Of a stretch of DNA of 56,905 nt, positions 47,687 to 56,710 are shown one piece after another (position 1 is the first letter of the stretch; each line of letters starts with the position of its first letter). The DNA is taken from assembly GCA_017421025.1 (NCBI GenBank), contig JAFQME010000006.1, positions 1 to 56,905 of the forward strand, given 5' to 3'. A model generated the notes under the pieces. It was not told the DNA's origin. It did not search any database and was given only the letters and a program-made list of their open reading frames with translations. Both the position numbers and the translations under genes were made by a program. This DNA comes from Oscillospiraceae bacterium (GTDB lineage Bacteria; Bacillota; Clostridia; Oscillospirales; JAAYXM01).

Positions 47687-49031
47687 GGCTTTTTGGATTG
47701 AAAAAATAGACCGTATGATTTGGGGTGCACCGCTCATTCTTGTTCTGCTTGCGGTTGGGATGGTGTTTTCCGTGTGTTTGCGCTGGATTCAAGTGCGTCG
47801 GCTTCCGATGGCGCTGCGTCTTTTATTACACTCCGAACAGGGGGAAGGGGAGGTTTCTCGGTTTGGTGCACTTGCTACCTCTCTTGCCGCCATGATTGGA
47901 ACAGGCAATATCGTTGGGGTTGCAACGGCAGTGGGTCTTGGGGGTGCAGGCGCACTCTTTTGGATGCTTCTCGCAGGTATTCTTGGAATGGCCACCGGGT
48001 ATGCCGAGGGATTCTTGGCGGTACGATTTCGAATGCGCACAGAAACGGGTGAAGTGTACGGTGGTCCGTTTGCATACATTGAACGTGGTATGGGAAAACG
48101 GTTTTTCCCGCTAGCACGCATCTTTGCGTTGTGCGGTGCGGCAGCCGCAGTATTTGGAATCGGAACCGTCACTCAAATGAATGGAATCGTTGGAGCGATG
48201 CAAAGCCTTTTGGGGAGAACGGATGCGGCGGTGACAGTGGTTGCCGCCGTGCTGATGACGTTGCTTACAGCATGGGTCTTGCGTGGCGGTGTCGGTCGCA
48301 TTTCGAATGTGAGCATGATCCTGGTCCCTGTGATGGGCGGGCTCTTTTTTGTTGCGACCGTTGCCGTATTGATTCTGCGGTATCAAGAGATTCCCAATGC
48401 TGTGAGGGAGATTGTGGTCGGTGCGTTTTGCCCCCGTGCGGCGGCAGGCGGTGTTTCGGGAAGTATGCTTGCAGCGGCAATTCGGATGGGTGTGTCACGG
48501 GGCGTGTTCTCCAACGAAGCGGGACTTGGGAGTGCTGCAATTGCCTCTGCAGCGGCAAAGGCAAACCATCCTGCCGAACAGGGGTTGGTGAATATGACCG
48601 GGACCTTTCTCGATACTGTGGTGCTCTGTACGCTGACAGGGCTTGCAATCGTGGTGACAGGTGCGCATCGAATCTTGCCGCAAGGTGGTGCAGCTCTCAC
48701 CGCACTTGCTTATAATATGGGACTTCCGTTTTTCGGAGGCTTGGGAGGAATTGTGGTCAATATCACGCTGATTCTTTTCGCTTTTGCTTCAACAATCGGT
48801 TGGTATTACTACGGTGAGACGTGCGCTCGATATTTGGGGAAAGAACGTGCGGTGCATCTGTATCATGCACTGTTTTTGTGTCTGTTATTTTGCGGCGCAT
48901 TTTTGAACCTGGAAACAGTTTGGAATCTGGCGGATTGTTTCAATGGTTTGATGGCGGTCCCGAATCTGATTGCGCTTGTAGCGCTCGCACCTCTTGTGAT
49001 CCGTGAAACAAAAAAATATGAAAAATTTTGA
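47685..49031 (+). CDS. Sodium:alanine (AGCS) symporter family protein
   Basis: The 448-residue membrane transporter has about ten hydrophobic segments and the family signature GTGNIVGVATAVGLGGAGAL, then FSNEAGLGSAA, and imports alanine or glycine with Na+ or H+. The TTG at 47685 is the best start: GGGAGGTG lies 7 nt before it and the resulting N-terminus (MAFWIEKIDRMIWGAPLIL) fits the family. The ribosome site is locked in the hairpin described separately. Confidence 0.92.
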   Translation: MAFWIEKIDRMIWGAPLILVLLAVGMVFSVCLRWIQVRRLPMALRLLLHSEQGEGEVSRFGALATSLAAMIGTGNIVGVATAVGLGGAGALFWMLLAGILGMATGYAEGFLAVRFRMRTETGEVYGGPFAYIERGMGKRFFPLARIFALCGAAAAVFGIGTVTQMNGIVGAMQSLLGRTDAAVTVVAAVLMTLLTAWVLRGGVGRISNVSMILVPVMGGLFFVATVAVLILRYQEIPNAVREIVVGAFCPRAAAGGVSGSMLAAAIRMGVSRGVFSNEAGLGSAAIASAAAKANHPAEQGLVNMTGTFLDTVVLCTLTGLAIVVTGAHRILPQGGAALTALAYNMGLPFFGGLGGIVVNITLILFAFASTIGWYYYGETCARYLGKERAVHLYHALFLCLLFCGAFLNLETVWNLADCFNGLMAVPNLIALVALAPLVIRETKKYEKF

Positions 49032-49045
49032 AGAAAAAAGAGGGA

Positions 49046-49074
49046 TTTACAAAATCGCACAGTAATTATTAAAT
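49046..49074 (+). promoter_or_regulatory. Weak candidate promoter of the dgt-dnaG-rpoD operon
   Basis: -35 TTTACA (49046-49051), 17-bp spacer, -10 TTAAAT (49069-49074), just before the dgt ribosome site. Confidence 0.4.
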
Positions 49075-49091
49075 AGAGAGGGGTGAGGCTT

Positions 49092-50081
49092 GTGACCATT
49101 CGAGAACGAAGTGAGGAATTGGAGTATCAAAATCTGGCACCCTATGCAACCCATTCCAAAGAGAGTTTGGGACGTGATTTGCCGGAAGAGCCGTGTCCGG
49201 TACGAACCTGTTTTCAACGGGATACCGACCGCATCATTCATTCCAAAGCGTTTCGCAGACTCAAACATAAGACCCAGGTATTCATCTCCCCGGAGGGAGA
49301 TCATTACCGAACCCGCCTGACCCATACGTTGGAGGTCAGTCAGATTGCACGTACCATTGTACGGGCGCTCAGGCTCAATGAAGATCTCACCGAGGCAATT
49401 TGTATGGGCCACGATTTGGGACACACACCGTTTGGCCATGCGGGAGAGAGAGAACTCACTGCTTTGACTGACGGCCGTTTTACCCACAACCGCCAAAGTG
49501 TGCGTGTGGTGGAGCGAATCGAAAAAAACGGGATGGGACTGAATCTCACCCGTGAGGTGCGAGACGGTATTTTGCATCATAGCGGGGGTGGCTCGGCGGC
49601 GACTTTAGAGGGGAAAATCGTGCAGATCGCTGACCGTATTGCTTATATCAATCACGATATAGACGATGCTTGCCGTGCCGGACTTTTAAGCGTGGATGCA
49701 GTACCGAAAACTTTGGGAGAAACCTATTCCGAACGAATCAATACACTTGTGACCGATCTCATCTATGCAAGTGACGGGAAGCCAGAGATTCATATGACAG
49801 GTGCGGTGCACGATGCGATGATGGATCTTCGGAGTTTCATGTTTCAGAATGTGTATCGGATTCCGTCTGCTCTCCATGAAGAGGAAAAAGTACGGCGGAT
49901 GATCCGTCAAATGTTTATTTATTACAGCGAAAACCCGGACGCAATGCCCAATGAATTTCGAGAGACCGCATACAGCGAGGGAATTGAAGCTGCTGTGTGT
50001 GACTATATTGCAGGAATGACAGACCGTTATGCGGTCACGGTTTATTCCGAATTGTTTATCCCAACTTCGTGGGATCACTAA
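49092..50081 (+). CDS. dgt: Deoxyguanosinetriphosphate triphosphohydrolase-like protein
   Basis: The 329-residue HD-domain hydrolase removes triphosphate from dGTP or related dNTPs. The metal-binding HD signature is clear (RTRLTHTLEVSQIAR, then MGHDLGHTPFGHAGE). A GTG at 49092 gives the family-typical N-terminus MTIRERSEEL, and GAGGGGTGAGG lies upstream; an earlier GTG at 49083 overlaps the ribosome site. It is the first gene of the operon that continues with dnaG and rpoD. Confidence 0.92.
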   Translation: MTIRERSEELEYQNLAPYATHSKESLGRDLPEEPCPVRTCFQRDTDRIIHSKAFRRLKHKTQVFISPEGDHYRTRLTHTLEVSQIARTIVRALRLNEDLTEAICMGHDLGHTPFGHAGERELTALTDGRFTHNRQSVRVVERIEKNGMGLNLTREVRDGILHHSGGGSAATLEGKIVQIADRIAYINHDIDDACRAGLLSVDAVPKTLGETYSERINTLVTDLIYASDGKPEIHMTGAVHDAMMDLRSFMFQNVYRIPSALHEEEKVRRMIRQMFIYYSENPDAMPNEFRETAYSEGIEAAVCDYIAGMTDRYAVTVYSELFIPTSWDH

Positions 50082-50101
50082 AGAGAAAGTGAGGTGGAAC
50101 T

Positions 50102-51862
50102 GTGGCATTTTCAGATAGCTTTTTGGAAGAACTCTGCGCACGCAATGATATTGTGAGTGTGGTTTCTCAATATGTATCGCTCACCCGACGTGGGAGCAGC
50201 CATGTAGGTCTTTGCCCGTTCCACAATGAAAAAACCGCATCCTTTCATGTGTCGTCCGATCGGCAGTTTTTCCATTGTTTCGGTTGTGGCGCAGGCGGAG
50301 ATGTCATCACCTTTTTGATGCGGATTGAGAATCTGGATTTTCCGGATGCGGTGTACCGACTTGCAGAACGTGCGGGAATGACCGTCCCCGAGGACAATGA
50401 GGAAATCCGCTCACAGAAAAAGAAAAAAGACCGTTTGCTGGAGCTTTCAAAAGAGGCGGCACGGTTTTTTCACAGTGTCTTGCTTAGTGAGGATGGGAAA
50501 ACCGGTTTGGAATATTTGCTGGGACGAGGGCTGTCACCATCTACCATCAAACGCTTTGGGCTTGGCTTTGCCCCCAATGCGTGGGACAAGCTACTCAGTG
50601 AAATGACCCGACTGGGGTATACCAAGCAGGAATTGCTGGACGCAGGGCTTGCTCTTTCCAACAAGACCGGGCGGTTGTATGACCGATTCCGAAACCGTGT
50701 GATGTTTCCCATTATTGACATCCGAGGCGCGGTCATCGGTTTTGGCGGTCGTGTGATGGATGATTCCACCCCGAAGTACTTGAATTCGCCGGAAACCACC
50801 GTGTTTAACAAACGTAAGAATTTGTTCGCCCTGAATCTCGCAAAAAAGAGCGAGGGAGACCGGATCATTCTGTGTGAAGGATATATGGATGTGATTGCCC
50901 TGCATCAAGCGGGCTTTGACTCGGCTGTTGCATCTCTTGGAACCGCTTTGACAAGCGATCAGGCACGGCTCATTGCTCGCTATAAAAGTGAAGTGGTGAT
51001 CGCATACGATGCGGACAATGCCGGCATCAATGCGGCAAACCGAGCAATTGATTTGCTCAAGGAAGCCGGGGTTGCCATTAAGATTTTGCGGATTCCGCAG
51101 GCGAAAGACCCGGATGAATTTATCAAGAAATTTGGGCGTGAGAAGTTTGCCCGTTTACTTGATGCATCGGAAGCGGACACCGAGTACCGACTCCTTCAGG
51201 CGCAAAGCGGGTTGGATCTTACGCAGGATGAAGGCCGAGTGGCATATCTCAAACGAGCGGTGAAGCTTCTTGCGGAAGTATCGGGAAATATTGAACGTGA
51301 GATTTACATTGCCCGTACTGCAAAACAGGTGGGAATCCCTGCTGATGCATTGGGGCTGGAAGTGAGTCGTGTGAGAAAAGCACTCATCGCAAAGAAGAAG
51401 AAAGAGCAGGAGCGGCAAGAAATGTTCCCGCTATCGCAAAAAGGCTCTGCCGCACGGGAACTTCGGTATGAGAATCCGAAAAGTGCGGTGGCAGAGGAAA
51501 AACTGCTCTCACTATTGATGGCGTGTCCCGAATTGTGTAAAACAGCGAGTACACGGTTGACCCCTGAGATGTTCAGTGTGCCTGTTTTTGGAAGGGTGTT
51601 TGCACGGATGCAAGAACTCTCCAAAGAGAATCACGAGTTTTCTCTGACTACGCTGACTCGGGATTGCTCCGCAGAGGAAACAGCACAGCTTGCAGGTGTG
51701 TTTGCGAAGTTTGTGGGCGGAGATGCCGCAGCGCTTTCTGATTATATCGGAATCATCGAACAGGAGCATTGGAAACGGAAAAGTGCTGACTCCGACGAGG
51801 CGCTTCTGGAGGCAATGCGAAGATTCCAAAACAAAAAAGCGAATGGAGATGGTTCGGCATGA
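50102..51862 (+). CDS. dnaG: DNA primase
   Basis: The 586-residue primase makes RNA primers for replication. It has the N-terminal zinc finger (Cys38, His41, Cys59, Cys62), the TOPRIM catalytic core (LCEGYMDVIALHQAGF; VIAYDADNAG) and a C-terminal helicase-interaction domain. GAGGTGGA precedes the GTG start at 50102. Its TGA overlaps the next gene's ATG. Confidence 0.97.
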   Translation: MAFSDSFLEELCARNDIVSVVSQYVSLTRRGSSHVGLCPFHNEKTASFHVSSDRQFFHCFGCGAGGDVITFLMRIENLDFPDAVYRLAERAGMTVPEDNEEIRSQKKKKDRLLELSKEAARFFHSVLLSEDGKTGLEYLLGRGLSPSTIKRFGLGFAPNAWDKLLSEMTRLGYTKQELLDAGLALSNKTGRLYDRFRNRVMFPIIDIRGAVIGFGGRVMDDSTPKYLNSPETTVFNKRKNLFALNLAKKSEGDRIILCEGYMDVIALHQAGFDSAVASLGTALTSDQARLIARYKSEVVIAYDADNAGINAANRAIDLLKEAGVAIKILRIPQAKDPDEFIKKFGREKFARLLDASEADTEYRLLQAQSGLDLTQDEGRVAYLKRAVKLLAEVSGNIEREIYIARTAKQVGIPADALGLEVSRVRKALIAKKKKEQERQEMFPLSQKGSAARELRYENPKSAVAEEKLLSLLMACPELCKTASTRLTPEMFSVPVFGRVFARMQELSKENHEFSLTTLTRDCSAEETAQLAGVFAKFVGGDAAALSDYIGIIEQEHWKRKSADSDEALLEAMRRFQNKKANGDGSA

Positions 51863-52185
51863 TATATGAACCGCAAGATTTTGACGATGAGACCATAGAA
51901 CTTGATTTCGATGAGATTGAGCAGCTTGAAGGCGAAGATGACGAAAACTCCATGTCTGAGCAGGAAAAGCTCCTGGAATTGATGCGGTGGTATTTGACAG
52001 AACGTGAGGAACGGATTCTGAAATGGTATTACGGACTCACGGAGGAAGGCACGCTCAGTATTTCGAAGATTGCAGAGAAGCTGGAGACTACGGAGGAGCA
52101 CGTGGAAGCGATCGTTCGAAGAGCTGAGAGAAAGCTGACGTTTCGTAAAGGCAGAAGTAGAAAACTTTTGGAATTTTTGGAATAA
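51859..52185 (+). CDS. Small sigma-70 region-4-like protein between dnaG and rpoD
   Basis: The 108-residue protein has a very acidic N-terminal half (about residues 6-40) and a C-terminal ~62-residue domain that aligns with region 4 of the downstream RpoD: LTEREERILKWYYGL against [15 protein letters not shown], and LLEFLE against LKDFLN. In the recognition helix RpoD has [13 protein letters not shown], whereas this protein has TTEEHVEAIVRRA, losing the charges used for -35 contact. Regions 1-3 are absent. The ATG overlaps dnaG's stop, and rpoD starts 20 nt after its stop. It could bind the RNA polymerase beta flap or compete with sigma-A; its function is not known to me. Confidence 0.75.
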   Translation: MIYEPQDFDDETIELDFDEIEQLEGEDDENSMSEQEKLLELMRWYLTEREERILKWYYGLTEEGTLSISKIAEKLETTEEHVEAIVRRAERKLTFRKGRSRKLLEFLE

Positions 52186-52205
52186 AAAGAAGGGATAGGT
52201 AGAAC

Positions 52206-53339
52206 ATGATGGAAGAAAAGAAAGAATTAACTGCGGAAGAAAGAAAACAAATCATTGCGGATCTTTTGGAGAATGCTAAGAAAAAAGGGAAACTCACAAA
52301 GAAAGAACTTTTGGATGTGACCGAAACACTTGAAATGGATTCGGACGAGATTGACCAGTTGTATGATTCTTTGGAGAATTTAGGCGTAGAGCTCCCGCTG
52401 GATGAACTTCTGCCTGAAAGTCCGGATGATGATTTGGTGGAAGGGTTGGAAAGTTTGGAAGAGATTCCGGAAGAAGAACTCATCGACCCGGCTGCTCTGA
52501 TGGAAGGCGTTTCCACCGATGACCATGTTCGCATTTACCTCAAGGAAATCGGTAAAGTAGACCTGCTTTCGCCGGAAGAAGAAATTGAACTTGCAAAGCG
52601 TATGGCAGAGGGCGATGAGGTTGCAAAAATGCGTCTTGCTGAGGCAAACTTGCGTCTGGTTGTCTCTATTGCAAAACGTTATGTGGGACGTGGCATGCTC
52701 TTCCTCGATTTGATTCAGGAAGGAAACCTGGGTTTGATCAAAGCGGTAGAAAAGTTTGACCATACCAAGGGTTATAAATTCTCCACCTACGCAACTTGGT
52801 GGATCCGTCAGGCAATTACCCGTGCAATCGCAGACCAGGCGAGAACCATTCGTATCCCGGTACATATGGTGGAAACCATCAATAAGGTCATCCGTGTTTC
52901 CCGTCAGTTGTTGCAGGAACTCGGTCATGACCCGAGCCCGGAAGAAATTGCAGAGGAAATGAATATGCCGGTCGGCCGTGTGCGTGATATTCTGAAGATT
53001 GCTCAGGAGCCGGTATCACTTGAAACTCCGATCGGTGAGGAAGAAGACTCGCATCTGGGTGATTTCATCCCAGACGAAGATGCACAGGAGCCGGCAGAGG
53101 TTGCATCGTTTACACTGCTGCATGAGCAGCTCATCGAAGTGCTTGGCACTTTGAGCGACCGTGAAGAAAAAGTTTTAAAACTTCGCTTTGGCATCGAAGA
53201 TGGACGTACTCGCACACTGGAGGAAGTCGGGCGTGAGTTTAACGTCACCCGTGAGCGTATCCGTCAGATCGAAGCAAAAGCACTGCGTAAACTGCGTCAT
53301 CCGTCCCGCTCCAAAAAACTCAAAGATTTCTTGAATTAA
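52206..53339 (+). CDS. rpoD: Primary RNA polymerase sigma factor (sigma-70/SigA)
   Basis: The 377-residue sigma factor has an acidic region 1.1, region 1.2, the region 2 core ([18 protein letters not shown] and [17 protein letters not shown]), region 3 and a complete region 4 with [18 protein letters not shown]. It recognises the TTGACA/TATAAT promoters seen across the window. Two ATGs stand in tandem (52206 and 52209); either could start it. It is the last of the dgt-dnaG-small protein-rpoD run. Confidence 0.97.
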   Translation: MMEEKKELTAEERKQIIADLLENAKKKGKLTKKELLDVTETLEMDSDEIDQLYDSLENLGVELPLDELLPESPDDDLVEGLESLEEIPEEELIDPAALMEGVSTDDHVRIYLKEIGKVDLLSPEEEIELAKRMAEGDEVAKMRLAEANLRLVVSIAKRYVGRGMLFLDLIQEGNLGLIKAVEKFDHTKGYKFSTYATWWIRQAITRAIADQARTIRIPVHMVETINKVIRVSRQLLQELGHDPSPEEIAEEMNMPVGRVRDILKIAQEPVSLETPIGEEEDSHLGDFIPDEDAQEPAEVASFTLLHEQLIEVLGTLSDREEKVLKLRFGIEDGRTRTLEEVGREFNVTRERIRQIEAKALRKLRHPSRSKKLKDFLN

Positions 53340-53385
53340 GGGCGAAGACATACACATACTAACGATAAAAAGGAGCAAATGAACC

Positions 53386-55170
53386 ATGAATATCACGCGC
53401 GACATCCGCTATGTCGGTGTCAATGACCATGAAATTGATCTGTTTGAGGGTCAGTACGTAGTGCCGAACGGCATGTCTTACAACTCCTATGCGATTCTGG
53501 ATGAAAAAATCGCAATTCTCGACACAGTGGACGCACGGTTTACTCATGAATGGATCGACAACATCGAAAGCATACTGGATGGTCGGAAACCGAACTACCT
53601 GATTGTTCAGCATATGGAGCCGGACCATTCCGCAAATATCGCAAACTTCATGAAAACCTATCCTGAAACCACAATTGTGGCATCTGCAAAGGCATTTGCC
53701 ATGATGCAGGGATTTTTCGGCACGGATTTTTCCGAACGCAAACTGGTAGTGGGTGAGGGGGATACCCTCAGCCTGGGCAAACACGAACTCACCTTTGTCA
53801 CGGCACCCATGGTGCATTGGCCTGAAGTCATTGTGACCTATGATGCGTATGACAAAGTGCTGTTTTCGGCTGACGGTTTCGGAAAATTCGGAGCGCTTGA
53901 CGCAGAAGAAGATTGGGCATGCGAGGCTCGCCGTTATTACATTGGGATTGTTGGAAAATACGGTCCGCAGGTACAGGCGCTTTTGAAAAAAGCGGCAGGA
54001 CTTGATATCAAAACCATTTGTCCGCTGCACGGACCTGTGCTGAATGAGAATTTGGGGTATTATCTCAATCTGTACGATATTTGGTCCTCTTACCGTGTGG
54101 AAAGCGAAGGCATTGTCATCGCTTATACCTCGGTTTACGGAAACACCAAGAAAGCAGTGGAATTGCTGGCGGAAAAACTGCGTGAAAAGGGTTGCCCGAA
54201 AGTGGTCGTCAATGATTTGGCACGCTGTGACATGGCGGAAGCTGTGGAAGATGCTTTCCGTTACGGCACCCTTGTGCTTGCAACCACGACTTACAATGCG
54301 GGAGTTTTCCCCTTTATGCGTGAATTTATCCATCATCTCACCGAACGGAATTTCCAAAACCGCACAGTTGCGCTGATGGAAAACGGGAGTTGGGCGAGCA
54401 TGGCAGCAAAGGTCATGCGGGAGATGTTGGCAAATTCCAAAAATATCACCTTTGCGGAAACTACGGTTTCCATCAAATCCGCACTCAACGAGGAATCCCG
54501 TGCACAAGTAGAGGCGCTCAGCGAGGAACTTTGCAAGACCTATCTCGCACAGTCGGATGCGACTGCAAACAAAAATGATATGAGTGCACTGTTTAACATC
54601 GGTTATGGGCTTTATGTGGTCACAACCAATGACGGGAAACGTGATAACGGACTGATTGTCAATACCGTGTCGCAAGTGACCGATAATCCGAAGCGAGTTG
54701 CGGTAACTGTAAATAAAGAAAACTATTCTTATCATGTAATCAAACAGACCGGGAAGATGAACCTCAACTGCCTGACCGAGTCTGCACCGTTTGCACTTTT
54801 TGAAACCTTTGGGTTCCAAAGTGGACGAAATGCGGATAAGTTCACCGAAATTGAGCCGCTCCGCTCGGATAATGGGCTTGCTTTCTTGCCGAGAGATATC
54901 AATGCATTCCTTTCTCTGAACGTGGAAGAAACCGTGGATTTGGGCACGCATGGTATGTTTATCTGCTCAATCACTGAAGCACGTGTGCTGTCTGATGCAC
55001 CGAGTATGACTTATGCGTATTATCACGAACATGTAAAACCCAAGACTGATGGCAAAAAGGGCTGGGTTTGCAAGATTTGCGGATATGTCTATGAGGGTGA
55101 TCCGCTTCCGGATGATTTTGTTTGTCCGCTTTGTAAGCATGGCGCTTCCGATTTTGAACGAATCGAATAA
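53386..55170 (+). CDS. Flavodiiron protein fused to flavin reductase and rubredoxin domains
   Basis: The 594-residue protein reduces O2 to water or NO to N2O. Domain order: metallo-beta-lactamase-like diiron domain with all ligands (His76, Glu78, Asp80, His81, His144, Asp163, His215), flavodoxin domain with FMN loop TSVYGNT (248-254), a flavin-reductase-like domain (~400-535, starting near MSALFNIGYGLYVVTTNDG), and rubredoxin (Cys562, 565, 580, 583). This fusion packs the whole electron-entry chain into one chain. AAGGAG precedes the ATG, 46 nt after rpoD with no terminator between, so co-transcription is possible. A terminator follows at 55215-55248. Confidence 0.93.
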   Translation: MNITRDIRYVGVNDHEIDLFEGQYVVPNGMSYNSYAILDEKIAILDTVDARFTHEWIDNIESILDGRKPNYLIVQHMEPDHSANIANFMKTYPETTIVASAKAFAMMQGFFGTDFSERKLVVGEGDTLSLGKHELTFVTAPMVHWPEVIVTYDAYDKVLFSADGFGKFGALDAEEDWACEARRYYIGIVGKYGPQVQALLKKAAGLDIKTICPLHGPVLNENLGYYLNLYDIWSSYRVESEGIVIAYTSVYGNTKKAVELLAEKLREKGCPKVVVNDLARCDMAEAVEDAFRYGTLVLATTTYNAGVFPFMREFIHHLTERNFQNRTVALMENGSWASMAAKVMREMLANSKNITFAETTVSIKSALNEESRAQVEALSEELCKTYLAQSDATANKNDMSALFNIGYGLYVVTTNDGKRDNGLIVNTVSQVTDNPKRVAVTVNKENYSYHVIKQTGKMNLNCLTESAPFALFETFGFQSGRNADKFTEIEPLRSDNGLAFLPRDINAFLSLNVEETVDLGTHGMFICSITEARVLSDAPSMTYAYYHEHVKPKTDGKKGWVCKICGYVYEGDPLPDDFVCPLCKHGASDFERIE

Positions 55171-55214
55171 ACAAAAACTCCTGAGCCGTAGGGGTAGTGT
55201 TCTTAAGGACAGTT

Positions 55215-55248
55215 AAAAAGGCTCTCGCAAATTTGCGAGAGCCTTTTT
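55215..55248 (+). terminator. Intrinsic terminator of the flavodiiron gene
   Basis: A 17-bp perfect inverted repeat (55215-55231 with 55232-55248), in practice a ~14-bp stem with a small loop, ending in TTTTTAATG. Confidence 0.9.
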
Positions 55249-55481
55249 AATGTACAACCATACGTTTTATACTATGCATCGTAATTTCATATTTTCTCAT
55301 ATTTTCCGATTATGAATCAACAGGTCTAAATAGCCCCTTAAATACACCTTTTATCAGTCTTTACAACCTTTTTCTCGGTCAGCATTGACCGAATCGGTAA
55401 TTGATGAACGAAAATCTCGCCATTAGGTGCTACTGATTACATTTTTATTGTATCATAAAGTTATGAACATTTCAAGGTTGA
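55249..55481. other. AT-rich non-coding stretch at the edge of a compositionally different region
   Basis: No convincing ORF on either strand. It holds a 10-bp tandem repeat TCATATTTTC (55287-55296 and 55297-55306) and a short hairpin TCGGTCA/TGACCGA (55375-55392). Sequence to the right becomes markedly richer in A+T, with different codon choice, so this may mark the border of an acquired segment. No integrase, direct-repeat attachment site or tRNA gene is visible here. Confidence 0.4.
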
Positions 55482-55510
55482 TTGAATTATTTACATTTTT
55501 GTGGTATAAT
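55482..55510 (+). promoter_or_regulatory. Promoter of the first AT-rich tail gene
   Basis: -35 TTGAAT (55482-55487), 17-bp spacer, -10 TATAAT (55505-55510), about 40 nt before the ATG at 55549. Confidence 0.8.
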
Positions 55511-55548
55511 TAGGTAAAGGATGTCGATAATCAAAGGAGAAATATGAA

Positions 55549-56223
55549 ATGACCAAGAAAATATCAACAAAAGGAGTTGTACTTATAGCGATTATTGCGT
55601 TAATATCCATTATAATCGTATGTAACAACGTAAAGCAAAACAATATCAAGAAAGAAATTATCGAAGAATATTCAACGCTAATGGATGAAAGATTGGAAAC
55701 CTTTCTTTCTTCTACAAAGAGCGGTTATTTAGGCTTTTCTCCCAGTGAATATGACAGCAAATTGGGATTAACTGATATTAGTTATGAAATATCTCGCATA
55801 AAAAAAGAAGATGATGAATATGTTCTGTATCTGGATGTTTTCTTAACTTGCGAATCTCAAAACTCCGAAAATGAAAATTCTTTATTGGCACACGATGTAG
55901 AGTTTGAGTTTCAAAATTTTTTGTGGGATGTTGAGGAAATATGTGGCTATGAGTGTTCTTACTCTTCTTCTAAAGATTTAGACTATTATGGCGAGGATAT
56001 GATAACTGTCTATATCAACAATGAAAAGATTCTCTCTCCGCAATCTCGCGACACAGACAAATATAAAGATACGACAAAATGCCAAGTTTGTGGAAAAAGA
56101 TATAACGATGGTTCTCAAAACGCCTCTTCTATTGCTCGTACCAATATGTGTTCAAGTTGTTACCAAAACTACAAAACAAAACAAAACGCAATTGACAAAC
56201 TTAATGAATTGCCTGTAAATTAA
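55549..56223 (+). CDS. Unrecognised membrane-anchored protein with a C-terminal zinc-ribbon-like end
   Basis: The 224-residue protein has one N-terminal hydrophobic segment (~9-25, an anchor or uncleaved signal), a middle region with many Glu/Asp/Ser residues and a C-terminal CQVCGKRY / CSSCYQNY pair of CxxC motifs that could bind zinc. AAAGGAG precedes the ATG. Codon use is strongly A/T-ending, unlike the genes before 55.2 kb. It lies 19 nt upstream of another unknown gene, so the two likely form an operon. No function assigned. Confidence 0.65.
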   Translation: MTKKISTKGVVLIAIIALISIIIVCNNVKQNNIKKEIIEEYSTLMDERLETFLSSTKSGYLGFSPSEYDSKLGLTDISYEISRIKKEDDEYVLYLDVFLTCESQNSENENSLLAHDVEFEFQNFLWDVEEICGYECSYSSSKDLDYYGEDMITVYINNEKILSPQSRDTDKYKDTTKCQVCGKRYNDGSQNASSIARTNMCSSCYQNYKTKQNAIDKLNELPVN

Positions 56224-56242
56224 GTATGAAAGGTAGGAAGCA

Positions 56243-56644
56243 ATGAATATTATAAAAGAAATATGGAATAAAAATCTCCAAAACTTCGGCTATGTAATTG
56301 ATATGGATAATGGTGGTCACTGTGTAGTTGTTTTGGGCGAACCTACCCCTCGCAAGAAAACAAAAAACCTTGATTTTCGCGAGGATATATGTCGAATAAA
56401 CGAAAAAATGCAGCATATTTACCGTCAAGAAAGCCTGTCTGTTGATGACAAAATAGAATTAGCAAACCTTATGAAAAAAATGTATGGCATATGCGAAGCT
56501 CGTCAAGAGGGAATATATACTCGTGAGGAGCAAGCCACATTCATTGATAACTTATCTAAGAATGAAAAAGCACAACTAGAATTTCAAATTCAAATGCTGA
56601 ACGATTGTCGTTTTTTCCATCGTGATTACGTCTTTAGACCATAA
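56243..56644 (+). CDS. Unrecognised small soluble protein
   Basis: The 133-residue protein is helical in its second half (LSVDDKIELANLMKKMYGI; SKNEKAQLEFQIQML), with no signal peptide or membrane segment. GTAGGAAG precedes the ATG. It is in the same transcript as the membrane-anchored gene 19 nt upstream and is followed by a good terminator. Base composition matches that neighbour, not the rest of the window. Confidence 0.6.
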   Translation: MNIIKEIWNKNLQNFGYVIDMDNGGHCVVVLGEPTPRKKTKNLDFREDICRINEKMQHIYRQESLSVDDKIELANLMKKMYGICEARQEGIYTREEQATFIDNLSKNEKAQLEFQIQMLNDCRFFHRDYVFRP

Positions 56645-56679
56645 AACCTGCGGAAGATACATAAAAATATAGCAAACAC

Positions 56680-56710
56680 ACAAGAGCGGAGGATTTTCCT
56701 CCGCTCTTGT
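56680..56710 (+). terminator. Terminator of the AT-rich tail operon
   Basis: A 14-bp perfect stem (56680-56693 with 56697-56710) with a 3-base loop, followed by TATATTTC. Confidence 0.85.

Noticed and set aside
51859..52185. Calling the small protein a complete ECF sigma factor
   Set aside because: No region 2 is present; the N-terminal half is only an acidic stretch, so it cannot melt a -10 element by itself.
53359..54951. 530-codon antisense frame on the minus strand across the flavodiiron gene
   Set aside because: It mirrors codon structure of the real gene, has low-complexity His/Cys/Phe-rich composition, no ribosome site and no recognisable domain.
55287..55306. CRISPR-like or att-type repeats at the start of the AT-rich tail
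   Set aside because: The repeat is only two directly adjacent 10-mers with no spacers, and no second copy at a distance was found in the window.
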